NCBI GenBank assembly: GCA_035566895.1
Contig: DATMQA010000020.1
Span: forward strand, 1-32,661
Length of the DNA: 32,661 nt
Source: DATMQA01 sp035566895
GTDB taxonomy: Bacteria > Verrucomicrobiota > Verrucomicrobiia > Limisphaerales > UBA8199
Reading direction: 5' to 3'
Shown: piece by piece, positions 15,672 through 25,312 of the stretch
Layout of the letters: every line of letters starts with the position of its first letter
Numbering within the stretch: the first letter of the stretch is position 1
Notes under the pieces: model-generated
The model's input: only the letters and a program-made list of their open reading frames with translations
Databases searched by the model: none
What the model was told of the DNA's origin: nothing
Made by a program: the position numbers and the translations under genes

Positions 15672-17144
15672 ATGGCCAAAGTACTGTTGGTGGATGACGA
15701 ATTGACCATGGTGCAGATGGTCGCCGATTTGCTTCGCCAGGAAGGGCACGAGGTTTTCCCCTTCACCAACGGTGTGGCGGCGACAGCCGCGCTGGCTACT
15801 CACGCCCCGGAATTGGTCATCACGGATCTTTACCTGGATAAGAGCCGTCCACACGGGCTGGAGATTCTGAAAAAGGCGCGGGAATTGGTTCCGCCGGCGG
15901 TGGTCATCGTCATTACGGGTTTCGGCTCGATCGAGACCGCCAAGGAGGCCATGAAGCACGGCGCGTTCGATTATTTAGAGAAGCCGTTCAAGATCGACGA
16001 GTTCCGGTTGTGCGTGCAGCGCGCACTTTCGTACAACGCGGCGTTGTCAGAGACGGCCTACCTCCGGCGCCAGCTCAAGAAGAAATACCAATTCAGCCAA
16101 ATCATCGGCAACGCCGCGAGCATGCAGGAGGTGTACAAGATGATCCAGCGGGTAGCGGACACCGATAGTACAATCCTGGTGCTGGGGGAGAGCGGCACCG
16201 GCAAGGAATTGGTCGCCCGCGCGCTGCATTTCAACAGCCGCCGCCAATATGCCCCCTTCGTGCCGATCAATTGCACGGCCTTGCCCGAGGCGTTGCTGGA
16301 ATCCGAGTTGTTCGGGCATCGCCGCGGGGCCTTCACTGGCGCGATCGCGGATAAGAAGGGGCTCTTCCAGGAAGCGGATGGCGGCACGATCTTTCTGGAT
16401 GAGGTCGGCTCGATGCCGCCGCTGCTGCAAAGCCGGTTGCTGCGCGTGCTCCAGGAGAAGGAAGTCCGCCGGGTGGGCGACAATACGCCCGTTTATGTCA
16501 ACGTGCGGGTCGTGGCGGCGGCCAATGAGCCGCTGGAAAAAAAGATCAAGGAAGGCACATTTCGCGAGGACCTTTATTACCGGCTCAATGTTATTCCCAT
16601 CCCATTGCCGAGTTTGCGGGAACGGCGGGACGATATTCCCCTGCTGACGGCGCATTTCCTGAAAGGCAAAGTCAATTCCCGCTCCAACCAGCCGTTCCAA
16701 ATGACCCGGCAGGCAATGGACGTGCTGTGCGCTCACGATTGGCCCGGGAATGTGCGTGAACTGGAAAACGCCATTGAACGAGCCGTGGCCCTGTGCGAGG
16801 AGGACACGGTTCAAGTCTCAGACCTGCCGCCGAGCCTGGTGGCAGCCGTCAAAAACAAGCATCCGGAGCTCGAGACCCAGGCTGCAGACGCCGCCGCGCT
16901 GCCCGTAGTGCCGGAAAGCGCCCTTTACCCGCTCCGCGCGCCGGACCAGGCGGCGCCGGCTGCGGGACACAACGCGTCGGAACCGATTGCGCCGTTGAAA
17001 AACTACCTGCGCGATCAGGAGCAAACCCATCTGAACCGCGCCCTGCAACATTGCGACGGCGATAAAGAGAAGGCGGCCATTTTGCTCGGGATCAGTCTGG
17101 CTACTTTGTATCGGAAGCTTGCTGGGGAGGATAAGGAAGGCTGA
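15672..17144 (+). CDS. NtrC-family sigma-54-dependent response regulator
   Basis: The 490-aa product has three parts in the standard order. The receiver (1-120) has DDE at 8-10, phospho-acceptor D52 in VITDLYLD and K104. The AAA+ sigma-54 activator domain (about 140-380) has Walker A GESGTGKE at 172-179, the sigma-54 contact loop GAFTGA at 219-224, Walker B GGTIFLDE at 237-244, and FREDLYYRLNVIPI. The C-terminal Fis-type helix-turn-helix is DKEKAAILLGISLATLYRKL. When phosphorylated it should open promoters bound by RNA polymerase-sigma-54. Several -24/-12-like elements in this window are candidate targets. The cognate kinase is not adjacent; the kinases at 25-29.6 kb are possible but unproven partners. 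Confidence 0.93.
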   Translation: MAKVLLVDDELTMVQMVADLLRQEGHEVFPFTNGVAATAALATHAPELVITDLYLDKSRPHGLEILKKARELVPPAVVIVITGFGSIETAKEAMKHGAFDYLEKPFKIDEFRLCVQRALSYNAALSETAYLRRQLKKKYQFSQIIGNAASMQEVYKMIQRVADTDSTILVLGESGTGKELVARALHFNSRRQYAPFVPINCTALPEALLESELFGHRRGAFTGAIADKKGLFQEADGGTIFLDEVGSMPPLLQSRLLRVLQEKEVRRVGDNTPVYVNVRVVAAANEPLEKKIKEGTFREDLYYRLNVIPIPLPSLRERRDDIPLLTAHFLKGKVNSRSNQPFQMTRQAMDVLCAHDWPGNVRELENAIERAVALCEEDTVQVSDLPPSLVAAVKNKHPELETQAADAAALPVVPESALYPLRAPDQAAPAAGHNASEPIAPLKNYLRDQEQTHLNRALQHCDGDKEKAAILLGISLATLYRKLAGEDKEG

Positions 17145-17385
17145 GATTGGCAACCAAGGCGGTGGCATTGGTTTGTCGCATTGCATTTCTCAGACTACGG
17201 CAGGGGACAATGAATCGGGTCGTGTCGGGCCTGACCAGTTAGGGAGCGCTCAGGAAGGGTCAACCGGTGGCTTTAGACTTTGGATTTTTTCCTTTCTTTG
17301 GCGGCTTTGCTCCCTATGATCTTCGCTCGGTCGCAGACCCTTCCGGCCCGCGGCGGAACCCGATTCACTGATCGGAACGAAACCT

Positions 17386-18351
17386 ATGCCACTGACACAC
17401 ACCAAAGAATTGTTCGCCAAGGCGCTCAAGGGCAAATACGCCCTCGGCGCCTTCAACGTCAACAATATGGAACTGCTCCAGGCGATTGTGGAGGCATGCG
17501 AGGAGGAGAAAGCCCCCGTAATGCTGCAGATTTCCAAAGGCGCCCGCAGCTATGCCAACCCGGTGTACCTTAAGAAGCTCATCGAAGCCGCCGTCAGCCT
17601 TTCCAATATTCCCATTGCGGTCCACCTCGACCACGGCGACAGCTTTGAATTGTGCAAAGACTGCATCGATGAAGGGTTCACGAGCGTGATGATCGATGCC
17701 AGCCATGAACCATTCGAAAAAAATGTCGAGGTTTGCCGCCGGGTCGTGGAATACGCCCACAAGCATAACTGCGTTGTGGAAGCGGAATTGGGCCACCTGG
17801 TCGGCGCGCAGTTTGATGAAGGCGAAGAAGGCGGCAGCTACTCGAAGGAGGGCCATTACACGCATCCGGAGCAGGCGGTGGAGTTCGTGAAAAGCTCAGG
17901 CGTTGATTCGCTGGCGGTCGCCATCGGTAATTCGCATGGGGCCTATAAGTTCAAGGGCGAACAGCACCTTGATTTGGAACGCCTCAAGGCCATCAAGAAG
18001 GCCCTGCTGGACGCCGGCCTGGGCGATTATCCGCTGGTCCTCCACGGCGCTTCCAGCGTGCCCAAGGATCTCGTGGAAGAGATCAACAAATACGGCGGCA
18101 AGCTCGGCACCGACGCCGCCGGAGTATCGGAAGCGGACATCGAGGTAGCCCGGCGCATCGGTTGCACCAAAGTTAACATTGATACCGATCTGCGCCTGGC
18201 CATGACGGCGGCTTTGCGCAAGGCTTTTGCCGAAAACCCGAAGGAATTCGATCCGCGCAAGTATCTCGGGCCGGCTCGGGCCCGGGTCAAAGAATTGGTG
18301 CGCCACAAGGTCAGCGATGTCCTGTGCTGCGCCGGACATGCGTTTGACTGA
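17386..18351 (+). CDS. fba: Class II fructose-bisphosphate aldolase
   Basis: The 321-aa product has the class II (zinc) aldolase signatures: GAFNVNNMELLQAIVEA at the start, VHLDHGDSFE with catalytic D82 and zinc ligand H83, EAELGHLVG around 133-140, AIGNSHGAYK with H184, LHGASS with ligand H220, and VNIDTDLRLA near 270. It cleaves fructose 1,6-bisphosphate to glyceraldehyde 3-phosphate and dihydroxyacetone phosphate in glycolysis and the reverse in gluconeogenesis. A tagatose-bisphosphate aldolase of the same family is possible. It appears to be a single-gene unit: the gap to the upstream regulator is about 240 bp and the downstream gene is convergent. Confidence 0.93.
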   Translation: MPLTHTKELFAKALKGKYALGAFNVNNMELLQAIVEACEEEKAPVMLQISKGARSYANPVYLKKLIEAAVSLSNIPIAVHLDHGDSFELCKDCIDEGFTSVMIDASHEPFEKNVEVCRRVVEYAHKHNCVVEAELGHLVGAQFDEGEEGGSYSKEGHYTHPEQAVEFVKSSGVDSLAVAIGNSHGAYKFKGEQHLDLERLKAIKKALLDAGLGDYPLVLHGASSVPKDLVEEINKYGGKLGTDAAGVSEADIEVARRIGCTKVNIDTDLRLAMTAALRKAFAENPKEFDPRKYLGPARARVKELVRHKVSDVLCCAGHAFD

Positions 18352-18420
18352 GGATGGTGGGCCGCAATTGACGGAGTCGGTTCGGCATTTCGCATATTCT
18401 CATCTGCCGGAATGAATATG

Positions 18421-21057
18421 CTAAGGCGTCGCCAGACGATAGAATCCGGACCCGCCCTGCGCTGGAATGTTCAACTGATTGTTGCCGTTGCCGTCCAGCA
18501 CTACGGAACCGGTGACGGCGGTCCATGCATAGCCCAGCCCCGGTGTCTGCTGCAACACCAGCCCGGCCGCCGAATTTGGCCAGGCTAATACCACCGCGTT
18601 AGTTCCAGTCATTTGACTTGAAAGAGAGGTTAAGCTCGCGAATTGAAAGTTACTGACAACCTGCCTTGAGCTGATTCCGCCGTCCGCCGCCGTCAGGCCG
18701 ACATACGCGGTGTTGGTCCCCAAAAGGCCCGGGAGGTTCAGCACTGCATTGGTGGTAAACTTCACATGGGTGACCGTGTCGGTCAGGGTTATTGACAGGG
18801 TCGTTCCGCCGTAGGCGAGCGAGACGCCGATCGGATCACCGCCGGCCAGGTTCACCGGGGCGGTACTGTTGTAGGGAGCGCCGGTCTGGCCATTGATCCG
18901 CAAAGCCATCCCGACGTTGGGCGAATAGATATTGAATTGAAGTGCGAGGCTCGGACTAATGCCGCTATAGCCCAGGCTGCCGCCCGGAGCGCCGAGAGCC
19001 CACGGCCCTGCCGCGGAGTCTTGCAATACAAAAGCGCACCCATCCGCCCCTCCTCCCCCAATGTCCTGGTAGGTAAAGGAGGCCACAAACGCCCCGACGT
19101 ATTGCGGATAGTTCAGGAACACCGAGGATGCCTCGCTGGGGTTCCCGTCGGTCAGCACGACGGAGTTGTTTGTCAGCGGACCAGCGTGGCCATTTCGACT
19201 CCAGCCTGCCGCGGCGCTGAGGGCGTCGCGTCCCACCGTCACACTGCAAAGCACGCTGGTGGCCGAACCAAATGAATTGGAAACGAGCGCCTGGTACTGT
19301 CCGGCATCACCCCCGAACGCCGGGACGACGCTGAGACTTCCGCCCTGAGCTCCGCTCACCCTCGTGCTGTTGGTCACAGGGGCGCCGTTAAACAGCCACT
19401 GATAGCTAAAAGGCTGCGCGCCGACCGGATAAACTGTCAGAGACAACGGGAAGCCGGCCGGCAGCTTCATGGTCGCAGGCACATCCTCGTAAACCCGTGG
19501 AGCGCCGGAAGCCGCCAACCCCACTGCCTGCCGGTAAAGCATGAATAAATGATCCGGTCGCACGACGACGTATTCACTGGCATTCAACGAATTTAGCGAA
19601 TTGGCAATCGTCTGGGCATCTGCCGGGGTGATGTTCCAGCCGCTGCCTTGCACGGCAATAAACATCGGCGCGGAACCGTTCCAGTTGGTGGCGGCGTTGG
19701 TGACGCCGGTGAGCAACTGAGCGGCGGTCGAAGAGTAGTTTGCACTGGCTGGAAATCCGACAATCGGAAGCGTGCCGTAATTGGTCGTGTAGCTGCCGTC
19801 GCTCTGATCGTTCACGCCCAGCAAAGTCGGGCAGTTCGCGGCAAGGTCGTGGCCGGTTCCGCTGGAGACGGTCAACCATACGGTGATGCTCGTCATGCCG
19901 CTGCGTTGAAGATAGGGACCGGATGCTTTGGCATAAGCCGCTGCGTTGGCGGGCCCCCAAAAATTGAGCCGCGTGTAACCGGCTCCCGAGGGACCAGCCA
20001 CCAGGCAATCGTTCGTCGTCGCCGTGCTCCAATAATAATTCAACATCCCCGGGTCCAGGTCCGCCGCCATCGGCTGCGCCGTCCAGCCTATCGGAACGCT
20101 GCCACGCGCCGCGTTCCCCCAGTTGTTTTTCATATGATGCTGCATGTACTGCACGTTGTCGCCATCGCTCAAGGTGATTGAAACATAAACTTTATTTTGG
20201 AGGGGCGGCGCGGGTGGAATCGGAGGGATGGTGACCGGAGTCGTCACTCCTCCGAAGAGCGACGCATTGTCAAACCAATCGCTGGCGACTACCGGGATCC
20301 CGTAGGACGCAATCCAACTCAAGCCGGCGGCTTCGTCCGGCCACCAACCCATATAAACCCCGCCCACCGGTGTCATGCCGGAAAGAAACGGTGCCAGGGC
20401 CGAAGCCTCGCTGGGCACCGCCGGGTTCAGCCAGACGGCCGCCGCCTTGACCGCCACGAGGTACTCCCGCAAATGTCCGTGGCCGTTCGTCTCCATCCCC
20501 GCGATGATCCGATGCGTGCACTGCGGCCAGTAATTGGTGTAGAGATATTGATAGGCGGCGAACTTGTTTGAAAACAGTCCGCGCAGGTCGTCCTGGATCG
20601 TCAGATTGTACGGCGTGTTCGTCAGCGCCGCCAGCAGGTTGGGGTCGCAAATCAATTCATTCTTCAAACCCGCAATGGTGGTCGCCACGTTGAGCGAGTC
20701 CGGTTGATTGGGGTCGGTCACCACCAACCCGGTCACGTTGGTCCTGTACTTGAGGATGGCGCTGTAGCCGGTGATCGCGGCGTAGCCCAGATTATGGATG
20801 TTCAGCCAGGTGAACTCCCCCTCCTCAGCGGTGATGTACACAGAAGCAATTCGAGGCTGCGCGCGATTCACAATCCCTTGTAACGAGGCGAACAAATCCA
20901 CCTCCGCGTTGGTGGCCGAACTGACATCGATACGGTCTATACTTGCCGCCGGCGCCGAAAACGTCGGCAGAAAGCGGTTGGTCGGCCAATCCAGCCCGCT
21001 TCCCCGGCTCCAACCAGCGGCAGCCAGGCTAACGCACAAAACCAGTACTACTCTCAT
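18421..21057 (-). CDS. Secreted GxGYxYP-type protein with Ig-like, lectin-like and C-terminal FYR domains
   Basis: ATG 21057 is chosen because MRVVLVLCVSLAAAGWSRGS is a signal peptide and GGGAA precedes it; the frame is open to 21093. The 878-aa product has a GxGYxYP-type region (about 25-510) with DRIDVSSATNAEVDLFASLQ, NRAQPRI, VSITLSDGDNVQYM and the partial motif GAGYTRL. Next are an Ig-like domain (about 525-608, YQWLFNGAPV), an L-type lectin-like beta-sandwich (about 618-800, with GGGGADGCAFVLQD and LALQFNIY) and a C-terminal module ending GSGFYRLATP. GxGYxYP proteins are found with polysaccharide utilisation and are of unknown activity. The lectin and Ig parts suggest glycan binding outside the cell. 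It stands alone, convergent with fba. Confidence 0.8.
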   Translation of the reverse strand: MRVVLVLCVSLAAAGWSRGSGLDWPTNRFLPTFSAPAASIDRIDVSSATNAEVDLFASLQGIVNRAQPRIASVYITAEEGEFTWLNIHNLGYAAITGYSAILKYRTNVTGLVVTDPNQPDSLNVATTIAGLKNELICDPNLLAALTNTPYNLTIQDDLRGLFSNKFAAYQYLYTNYWPQCTHRIIAGMETNGHGHLREYLVAVKAAAVWLNPAVPSEASALAPFLSGMTPVGGVYMGWWPDEAAGLSWIASYGIPVVASDWFDNASLFGGVTTPVTIPPIPPAPPLQNKVYVSITLSDGDNVQYMQHHMKNNWGNAARGSVPIGWTAQPMAADLDPGMLNYYWSTATTNDCLVAGPSGAGYTRLNFWGPANAAAYAKASGPYLQRSGMTSITVWLTVSSGTGHDLAANCPTLLGVNDQSDGSYTTNYGTLPIVGFPASANYSSTAAQLLTGVTNAATNWNGSAPMFIAVQGSGWNITPADAQTIANSLNSLNASEYVVVRPDHLFMLYRQAVGLAASGAPRVYEDVPATMKLPAGFPLSLTVYPVGAQPFSYQWLFNGAPVTNSTRVSGAQGGSLSVVPAFGGDAGQYQALVSNSFGSATSVLCSVTVGRDALSAAAGWSRNGHAGPLTNNSVVLTDGNPSEASSVFLNYPQYVGAFVASFTYQDIGGGGADGCAFVLQDSAAGPWALGAPGGSLGYSGISPSLALQFNIYSPNVGMALRINGQTGAPYNSTAPVNLAGGDPIGVSLAYGGTTLSITLTDTVTHVKFTTNAVLNLPGLLGTNTAYVGLTAADGGISSRQVVSNFQFASLTSLSSQMTGTNAVVLAWPNSAAGLVLQQTPGLGYAWTAVTGSVVLDGNGNNQLNIPAQGGSGFYRLATP

Positions 21058-21318
21058 AATGGTTCCCAGTGTTCCCAAATCAAGCTGAACCAAGCTATCA
21101 TAAGGTCACATGGCGAATCGAAAATTAAAAATCCCAAAAGACCTCCCTTCTCGTTAAACCCCGGGCAAGTCCGAGTTCGCACACGGCGTCGCGCTCCCCC
21201 ATCCAGCATCCGTAACTGCTGTCCCTATGGTCCAGCGCCACCCTGCTTCCGCTTTCAGAATGGTCGCGTGGTCCCGTGGTCTGCGGTCAGTTCCACGACT
21301 ACGCAATCCACCCGATGC

Positions 21319-22410
21319 TCACCGCACCAATGCCCGATAAAAGCGGCTGCGATGGTTTGTGGCTGCCGGATCGGTAACAGTGACGTTTGCGGTTGCGGCG
21401 ACGTTGGTGGCAATCGGGGTCCAGGCCTGGAGATCGGTCGAGGCAAAGATGACGTAGGTGAGGCCAACGGGGACGGAGGCCTGGAAGCTGAATCCATTGG
21501 GAGTCATGCCGGAAGGGGACAGGGTGATTACCGGGTTTGTAACTGTTACGGTCGCCACGACGCTGGTAACCGAGCCGACGTTGTTGGTGACCACCACCGT
21601 GTAGCTGCCGGCGTCGGCCGGTTGGACCTGGCCCAAGGCGAGGGTTGAATCGGTGGCACCGCTCACAGGTGCGCCATTGAAATTCCACTGGTAGGCCAGG
21701 GCCGCGGAGCCATTGGCAACGACATAGAGGTAGGCATGCTGGTTCTGGGCCAGCGCCTGGCTTTGCGGCTGGGTCGCGATGGCCGGCGGAACATATACTG
21801 TCAGCGTCGCCACCGCGCTGGTCACCGAACCGACGGAATCGGCTATGACAACCGTGTAGTTGCCGGCTCGAGACGGTTGAACGTTGGTGAGCCCAAGCGT
21901 TTCGGCGGTGGCGCCCGACAGGGCGTAGTTGTTGAAGCGCCACTGATAGGTAAATGGTCCCGAACCGCTGACGACGACGGAAAATGAAACGTTTTGGCCG
22001 TGCGTCACCTGCTGGCTTTGCGGCTGCGTAGTAATGGTGGGCGGCAGGCTCAGATCTAAAGTGGCGGTGTCGCTCATGACGGAACCACCGGCGTTGGTTA
22101 CCTTCACGGAATAGACTCCTGCACTGGTTCCCAGGACGGTAAGAATTGTGTAGGTGCTTGAGGTCGCACCGGAGATGGGATTGCCGTCCTTATACCACTG
22201 ATAAGTCATCGTGGTCCCGCTGGAAGCGGTCACCGAGAAGGTTACAATGCCCAATAATGGGGCATTCTGGCTCTTAGGTTGGACAGTGATGACAGGAGGC
22301 GGGCCGACGCTGGCGACACAGGGTGTGGCCAGCAGTAAGCCCGGCAAGAGCAGGCATTTGGCTGCTTTTCGCAGCCAGCCGCCTAAAAGTGTCCTGTTTA
22401 TCGTAAACAC
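21319..22410 (-). CDS. Secreted protein with three Ig-like domains and a C-terminal FYR module
   Basis: The 363-aa product starts with GTG at 22410 and has a signal peptide (hydrophobic CLLLPGLLLATPCVAS). Three Ig-like repeats of about 85 residues follow, each with QPKSQ or QPQSQ, Y-Q-W, a G-[AD]-[TS] turn and Y-[ST]-V strands: about 38-120, 124-207 and 211-294. The last 65 residues form a separate module with YVIFASTDLQAWTPI and SRFYRALVR at the end. No catalytic motif is present. It begins 34 bp after the stop of the TonB-dependent receptor, so the two are probably co-transcribed; it may capture ligand for the receptor or act as an adhesin. Confidence 0.8.
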   Translation of the reverse strand: MFTINRTLLGGWLRKAAKCLLLPGLLLATPCVASVGPPPVITVQPKSQNAPLLGIVTFSVTASSGTTMTYQWYKDGNPISGATSSTYTILTVLGTSAGVYSVKVTNAGGSVMSDTATLDLSLPPTITTQPQSQQVTHGQNVSFSVVVSGSGPFTYQWRFNNYALSGATAETLGLTNVQPSRAGNYTVVIADSVGSVTSAVATLTVYVPPAIATQPQSQALAQNQHAYLYVVANGSAALAYQWNFNGAPVSGATDSTLALGQVQPADAGSYTVVVTNNVGSVTSVVATVTVTNPVITLSPSGMTPNGFSFQASVPVGLTYVIFASTDLQAWTPIATNVAATANVTVTDPAATNHRSRFYRALVR

Positions 22411-22444
22411 TGCCTAAGAAAGAGAGCAGGCTGCGTGCCACTGT

Positions 22445-24442
22445 CTAGAAGTGATACGTCAGCTTAAGCCGAAAGGTGCGGCCATCCTGCTGGATCAGGT
22501 CCTGGACATGGAAGCGTGAGGCGGGATCGTCGTAGCGACGGTCAAGAAGGTTGTAAATACTGGCTGAGAATTCGAGGTTCTTGACGATGTTCTGGCTGAA
22601 AAGCGTCAGGTTGACGATGCCATAGCTTGCGGCATCCTCGCCTTGAACGGTAAGGGGCTGGCCGCTCGAGTCCGTGGTGTTGTGGAGTGTTCGCCGGTTG
22701 CTCGCAAACCGAAATTCCGCACCCGCGAAGATTTTGTCCTTCCACAGCGGTACGCTGAGATTGAGTTTGACGAGGTGGTTGGGTGAATCCGGCATCTCCC
22801 AGGCCACCGATGTATTCCTGGTGTCTTGAAGCGAATAGCTGGCCCGGCCGCGAATTCCGCCAGGCCAGGAACCTTCGAGGGCGAGCTCGACGCCTTTGGT
22901 TTGCGCATCAAAGTTGGTGAAGCTGCCACTGTCAAAAACGATCAAATCGTGCATGTCATTGTAAAAGCCGGAGAGGGAGGAGCGCAGGTACCGCCCGATT
23001 TCCTGCTCGTACACCAGCTCATAAGCCGTAATCTCCTCCGGTTTGATGTTCTGGAACCTGGGATCGCTCAGCTCGTCAAAATTCGGCGCGCGAAAGGCGG
23101 TCCCGTAAATGGCTTTGAGGGTGGAGGTCTCGAGCGGATGGTAGATGAGAGCCAGGCGCGGGTCGAATGACGGGTCGAAGTCCCCGTATTGGTCATAGCG
23201 CACCCCGCCGACGAAGTGGAGGTTGGTGAGCAGGGCAAAATCGCCCTGGAAGTAAACCCCGTGACTCTCCCGGGTGCGGGAGACGGGCTGCTGGCCGGAG
23301 ATGTTCTGTTCCTGGCGAAAATCGTCCCGATACTCCCCGCCCAGGGTGAGGACGTGCCGCTCCCACAATCGTTTGTTCAGTTGCAGTTCCGCGCCCCACC
23401 ATTCCCCCAGGTCGTGCTCGGTAGTAAACGCGCTAAACAGGACGTTGGTTCCGACCAGGAGGGACTGCGGATAACCAATTCCGTGCGTGTAACCGTCGTA
23501 ATAGACCTGTGCGGTCAGATCTACCACGTCTGGAAAGCTGTGAGCGTATTTCAACGCGGCGTAACTCCGCTCATCGGTCGTTTGCAAGCGCGGGTCATTG
23601 AAGGTCGTCAGGTCAAATTGTGCCGTTGGATTTACTTTCTCGCGATGGTTGAAGCCGCCCTCCAAAGTGAAATCCTCGTAGCCCAGCGAACCAAAGAAAC
23701 TGCCGAACCAATCGCCATCCATGTTCTGGGCGACGCCGTTATTTTGAGCGGGCGTATTGAACTCCTTGTAAAACAGGCGGTCCTGGCCACTGCTGTCGTA
23801 ATACGTCCCGGAGAGCATCACCTGGACGCCGTTGGTAAAGAGCTGCCCATAGGTCAGCCGGGTCTTGTAGGTTTCAAAGGAACCGTATTCGCCGGAGGTC
23901 TCGACGCCGTTAAGCTGTTTGCCCTGCCGGGTAATCACGTTGATCACACCGAAAAAGGCGTTATTGCCATAGAGCACCGAGCCAGGGCCGCGGATGATTT
24001 CGACCCGGTCCACGAGGTCAATGTCGAGGATGAAGGCGGTGTCAATGAAGGCGCCGTCGGTCAGGTTGTTATTGACGCGATGGCCGTTCACGAGCAACAA
24101 AATCCGGCTATTGAAATCCCCCAGGCTGACCCCTCGGGCACCGAGGAACGCATAGTTGCGGTCATAAGAGACGTTGAAGCCCTGCACGCTCTGCAACACG
24201 TCCGCGAGCGTGCGATAACCAAACTTCTTGATTTCATCAGCCGTGATGATGGTAATGGAAGAGGGGGCTTCGGTTGTTTTTTGCTCGAGCTTGGACGCGC
24301 CGTACACCTTCGGAACGTCGAGGTTCATGAGCGCTTCCAGCGGCAGTTCGGTCAGGTCAACCGCTTTTGGCGCGGGGTCGCTCTCCGCCGATGCCACGCC
24401 AAGGGCGAGGGAAAGGGCGAGGATTGGGAACGCTCGTCGCAT
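22445..24442 (-). CDS. TonB-dependent outer-membrane receptor
   Basis: ATG 24442 is chosen because MRRAFPILALSLALGVASA is a signal peptide; ATG 24508 and a start at 24550 are in frame but only lengthen the N-region. The product of about 665 residues has DLTELPLEALMNLDVPKVYG, a plug domain with SSITIITADEIKKFGYRTLA and RVEIIRGPGSVLYGNNAFFG, and a long beta-barrel closing with FRLKLTYHF. Such receptors import iron complexes, vitamins or glycans with TonB energy. The ligand cannot be told from sequence. It is followed by an Ig-repeat gene and is divergent from a YfiR-like gene and two kinases, an arrangement that suggests a signalling role. Confidence 0.9.
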   Translation of the reverse strand: MRRAFPILALSLALGVASAESDPAPKAVDLTELPLEALMNLDVPKVYGASKLEQKTTEAPSSITIITADEIKKFGYRTLADVLQSVQGFNVSYDRNYAFLGARGVSLGDFNSRILLLVNGHRVNNNLTDGAFIDTAFILDIDLVDRVEIIRGPGSVLYGNNAFFGVINVITRQGKQLNGVETSGEYGSFETYKTRLTYGQLFTNGVQVMLSGTYYDSSGQDRLFYKEFNTPAQNNGVAQNMDGDWFGSFFGSLGYEDFTLEGGFNHREKVNPTAQFDLTTFNDPRLQTTDERSYAALKYAHSFPDVVDLTAQVYYDGYTHGIGYPQSLLVGTNVLFSAFTTEHDLGEWWGAELQLNKRLWERHVLTLGGEYRDDFRQEQNISGQQPVSRTRESHGVYFQGDFALLTNLHFVGGVRYDQYGDFDPSFDPRLALIYHPLETSTLKAIYGTAFRAPNFDELSDPRFQNIKPEEITAYELVYEQEIGRYLRSSLSGFYNDMHDLIVFDSGSFTNFDAQTKGVELALEGSWPGGIRGRASYSLQDTRNTSVAWEMPDSPNHLVKLNLSVPLWKDKIFAGAEFRFASNRRTLHNTTDSSGQPLTVQGEDAASYGIVNLTLFSQNIVKNLEFSASIYNLLDRRYDDPASRFHVQDLIQQDGRTFRLKLTYHF

Positions 24443-24560
24443 GAGCCTGGAGCACGCAAGAAATGCGCCAGCAGGGGTTGGCCGGGCAGGCCGACTTAAG
24501 GTGCTCATGCTTAGGCCCTGAGAGGAACACGCCGGTTTGGGCGTTGGCAAGGCTTTTCAG

Positions 24561-24577
24561 CCGGCACTCCGGCTGCA
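24561..24577 (+). promoter_or_regulatory. Possible sigma-54-like promoter for the YfiR-like gene
   Basis: CCGGCACTCCGGCTGCA keeps GG-N10-GC with CGGCAC and CTGCA in place of TGGCAC and TTGCA. The predicted start is near 24588, before both candidate ATGs. Weaker than the site at 25282, so treat as tentative. The 222-bp divergent gap with the receptor gene holds no other clear element. Confidence 0.3.
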
Positions 24578-24664
24578 AACTTCGCCTTGCGTTTTGACAC
24601 AAACTGGGTGGAAATGAAATCTTGCGAGCCGCAGGGCGAGGCCGTCACTGCAACTCAACGGTTC

Positions 24665-25213
24665 ATGCGTTCTGGCGCAATCTCAATTTCAGGCCTGAGT
24701 CTGCTCTGGCTACTGCTGGCCGGCGGCCATGGCGGCGCGCAAGAGTCCCCGCCGACGGAGTACCAGATCAAAGCGGCGTTCCTGTTCAACTTCGCCAAAT
24801 TCGTTGAATGGCCGAAGACGGCCTTTGCCGGCGTGACCGCACCGATTGTCATCGGCATTCTGGGCGAAAACCCCTTCCACGACGATCTGGCGCGGGTGAC
24901 ACGGAACAAAACAATCGATGACCACCCACTGGTGATTAAGGAGCTTCGTTCGCCGGGAGAAGCGGCGAATTGCCACATTCTTTTTATCAGCACCTCTGAA
25001 AAAAAGCGGCTCCCGGAGATTCTGGGCTCCTTAAGAGGAGCCAGCGTGCTGACGGTAGGCGAGATGGACCGGTTCACCGAAGCCGGCGGCATGATCAATT
25101 TCGTCCTGGAAGGGAGCAAAATCCGCTTCCAGATCAACAAGGACGCGGCCACGAGCGCGGGCCTGAAAATCAGTTCCAAGTTGTTGAGCCTGGCCTCGCG
25201 CCCGGCGGGTTAG
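24665..25213 (+). CDS. YfiR family periplasmic protein (DUF4154)
   Basis: From ATG 24665 the 182-aa product has a signal peptide (MRSGAISISGLSLLWLLLAG, cut near GGA-QES). The YfiR signature YQIKAAFLFNFAKFVEWP follows, then VIGILGENPFHDDL, CHILFIS and the closing INFVLEGSKIRFQINKDAA with LKISSKLLSLA. In Pseudomonas, YfiR binds the periplasmic domain of the diguanylate cyclase YfiN and holds it inactive. Upstream ATG 24614 is also possible but adds a non-hydrophobic lead. It is divergent from the TonB receptor and followed by a kinase with a YfiN-like periplasmic region, so an analogous control of that kinase is likely. Confidence 0.88.
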   Translation: MRSGAISISGLSLLWLLLAGGHGGAQESPPTEYQIKAAFLFNFAKFVEWPKTAFAGVTAPIVIGILGENPFHDDLARVTRNKTIDDHPLVIKELRSPGEAANCHILFISTSEKKRLPEILGSLRGASVLTVGEMDRFTEAGGMINFVLEGSKIRFQINKDAATSAGLKISSKLLSLASRPAG

Positions 25214-25281
25214 CGCCCCGGGTCCCCCCCAAAACTGAGCCCTTGCCAGCCCCCAGCTATTGGGGTCGCGAAAATCGCCCT

Positions 25282-25297
25282 TGGCACGTCAGTTGCG
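25282..25297 (+). promoter_or_regulatory. Sigma-54 (-24/-12) promoter of the kinase operon
   Basis: TTGGCACGTCAGTTGCG (25281-25297) matches the sigma-54 consensus TGGCACG-N4-TTGC exactly, with GG and GC 10 nt apart. The start site should be near 25308, about 215 nt before the kinase ATG at 25524. An NtrC-type activator is encoded at 15672-17144. Confidence 0.7.
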
Positions 25298-25312
25298 GAT
25301 AGGCACATCTGC

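Noticed and set aside
23189..24499. 436-codon frame antisense to the TonB receptor gene
   Set aside because: It mirrors the receptor gene, which has clear domain motifs; high GC produces such shadows.
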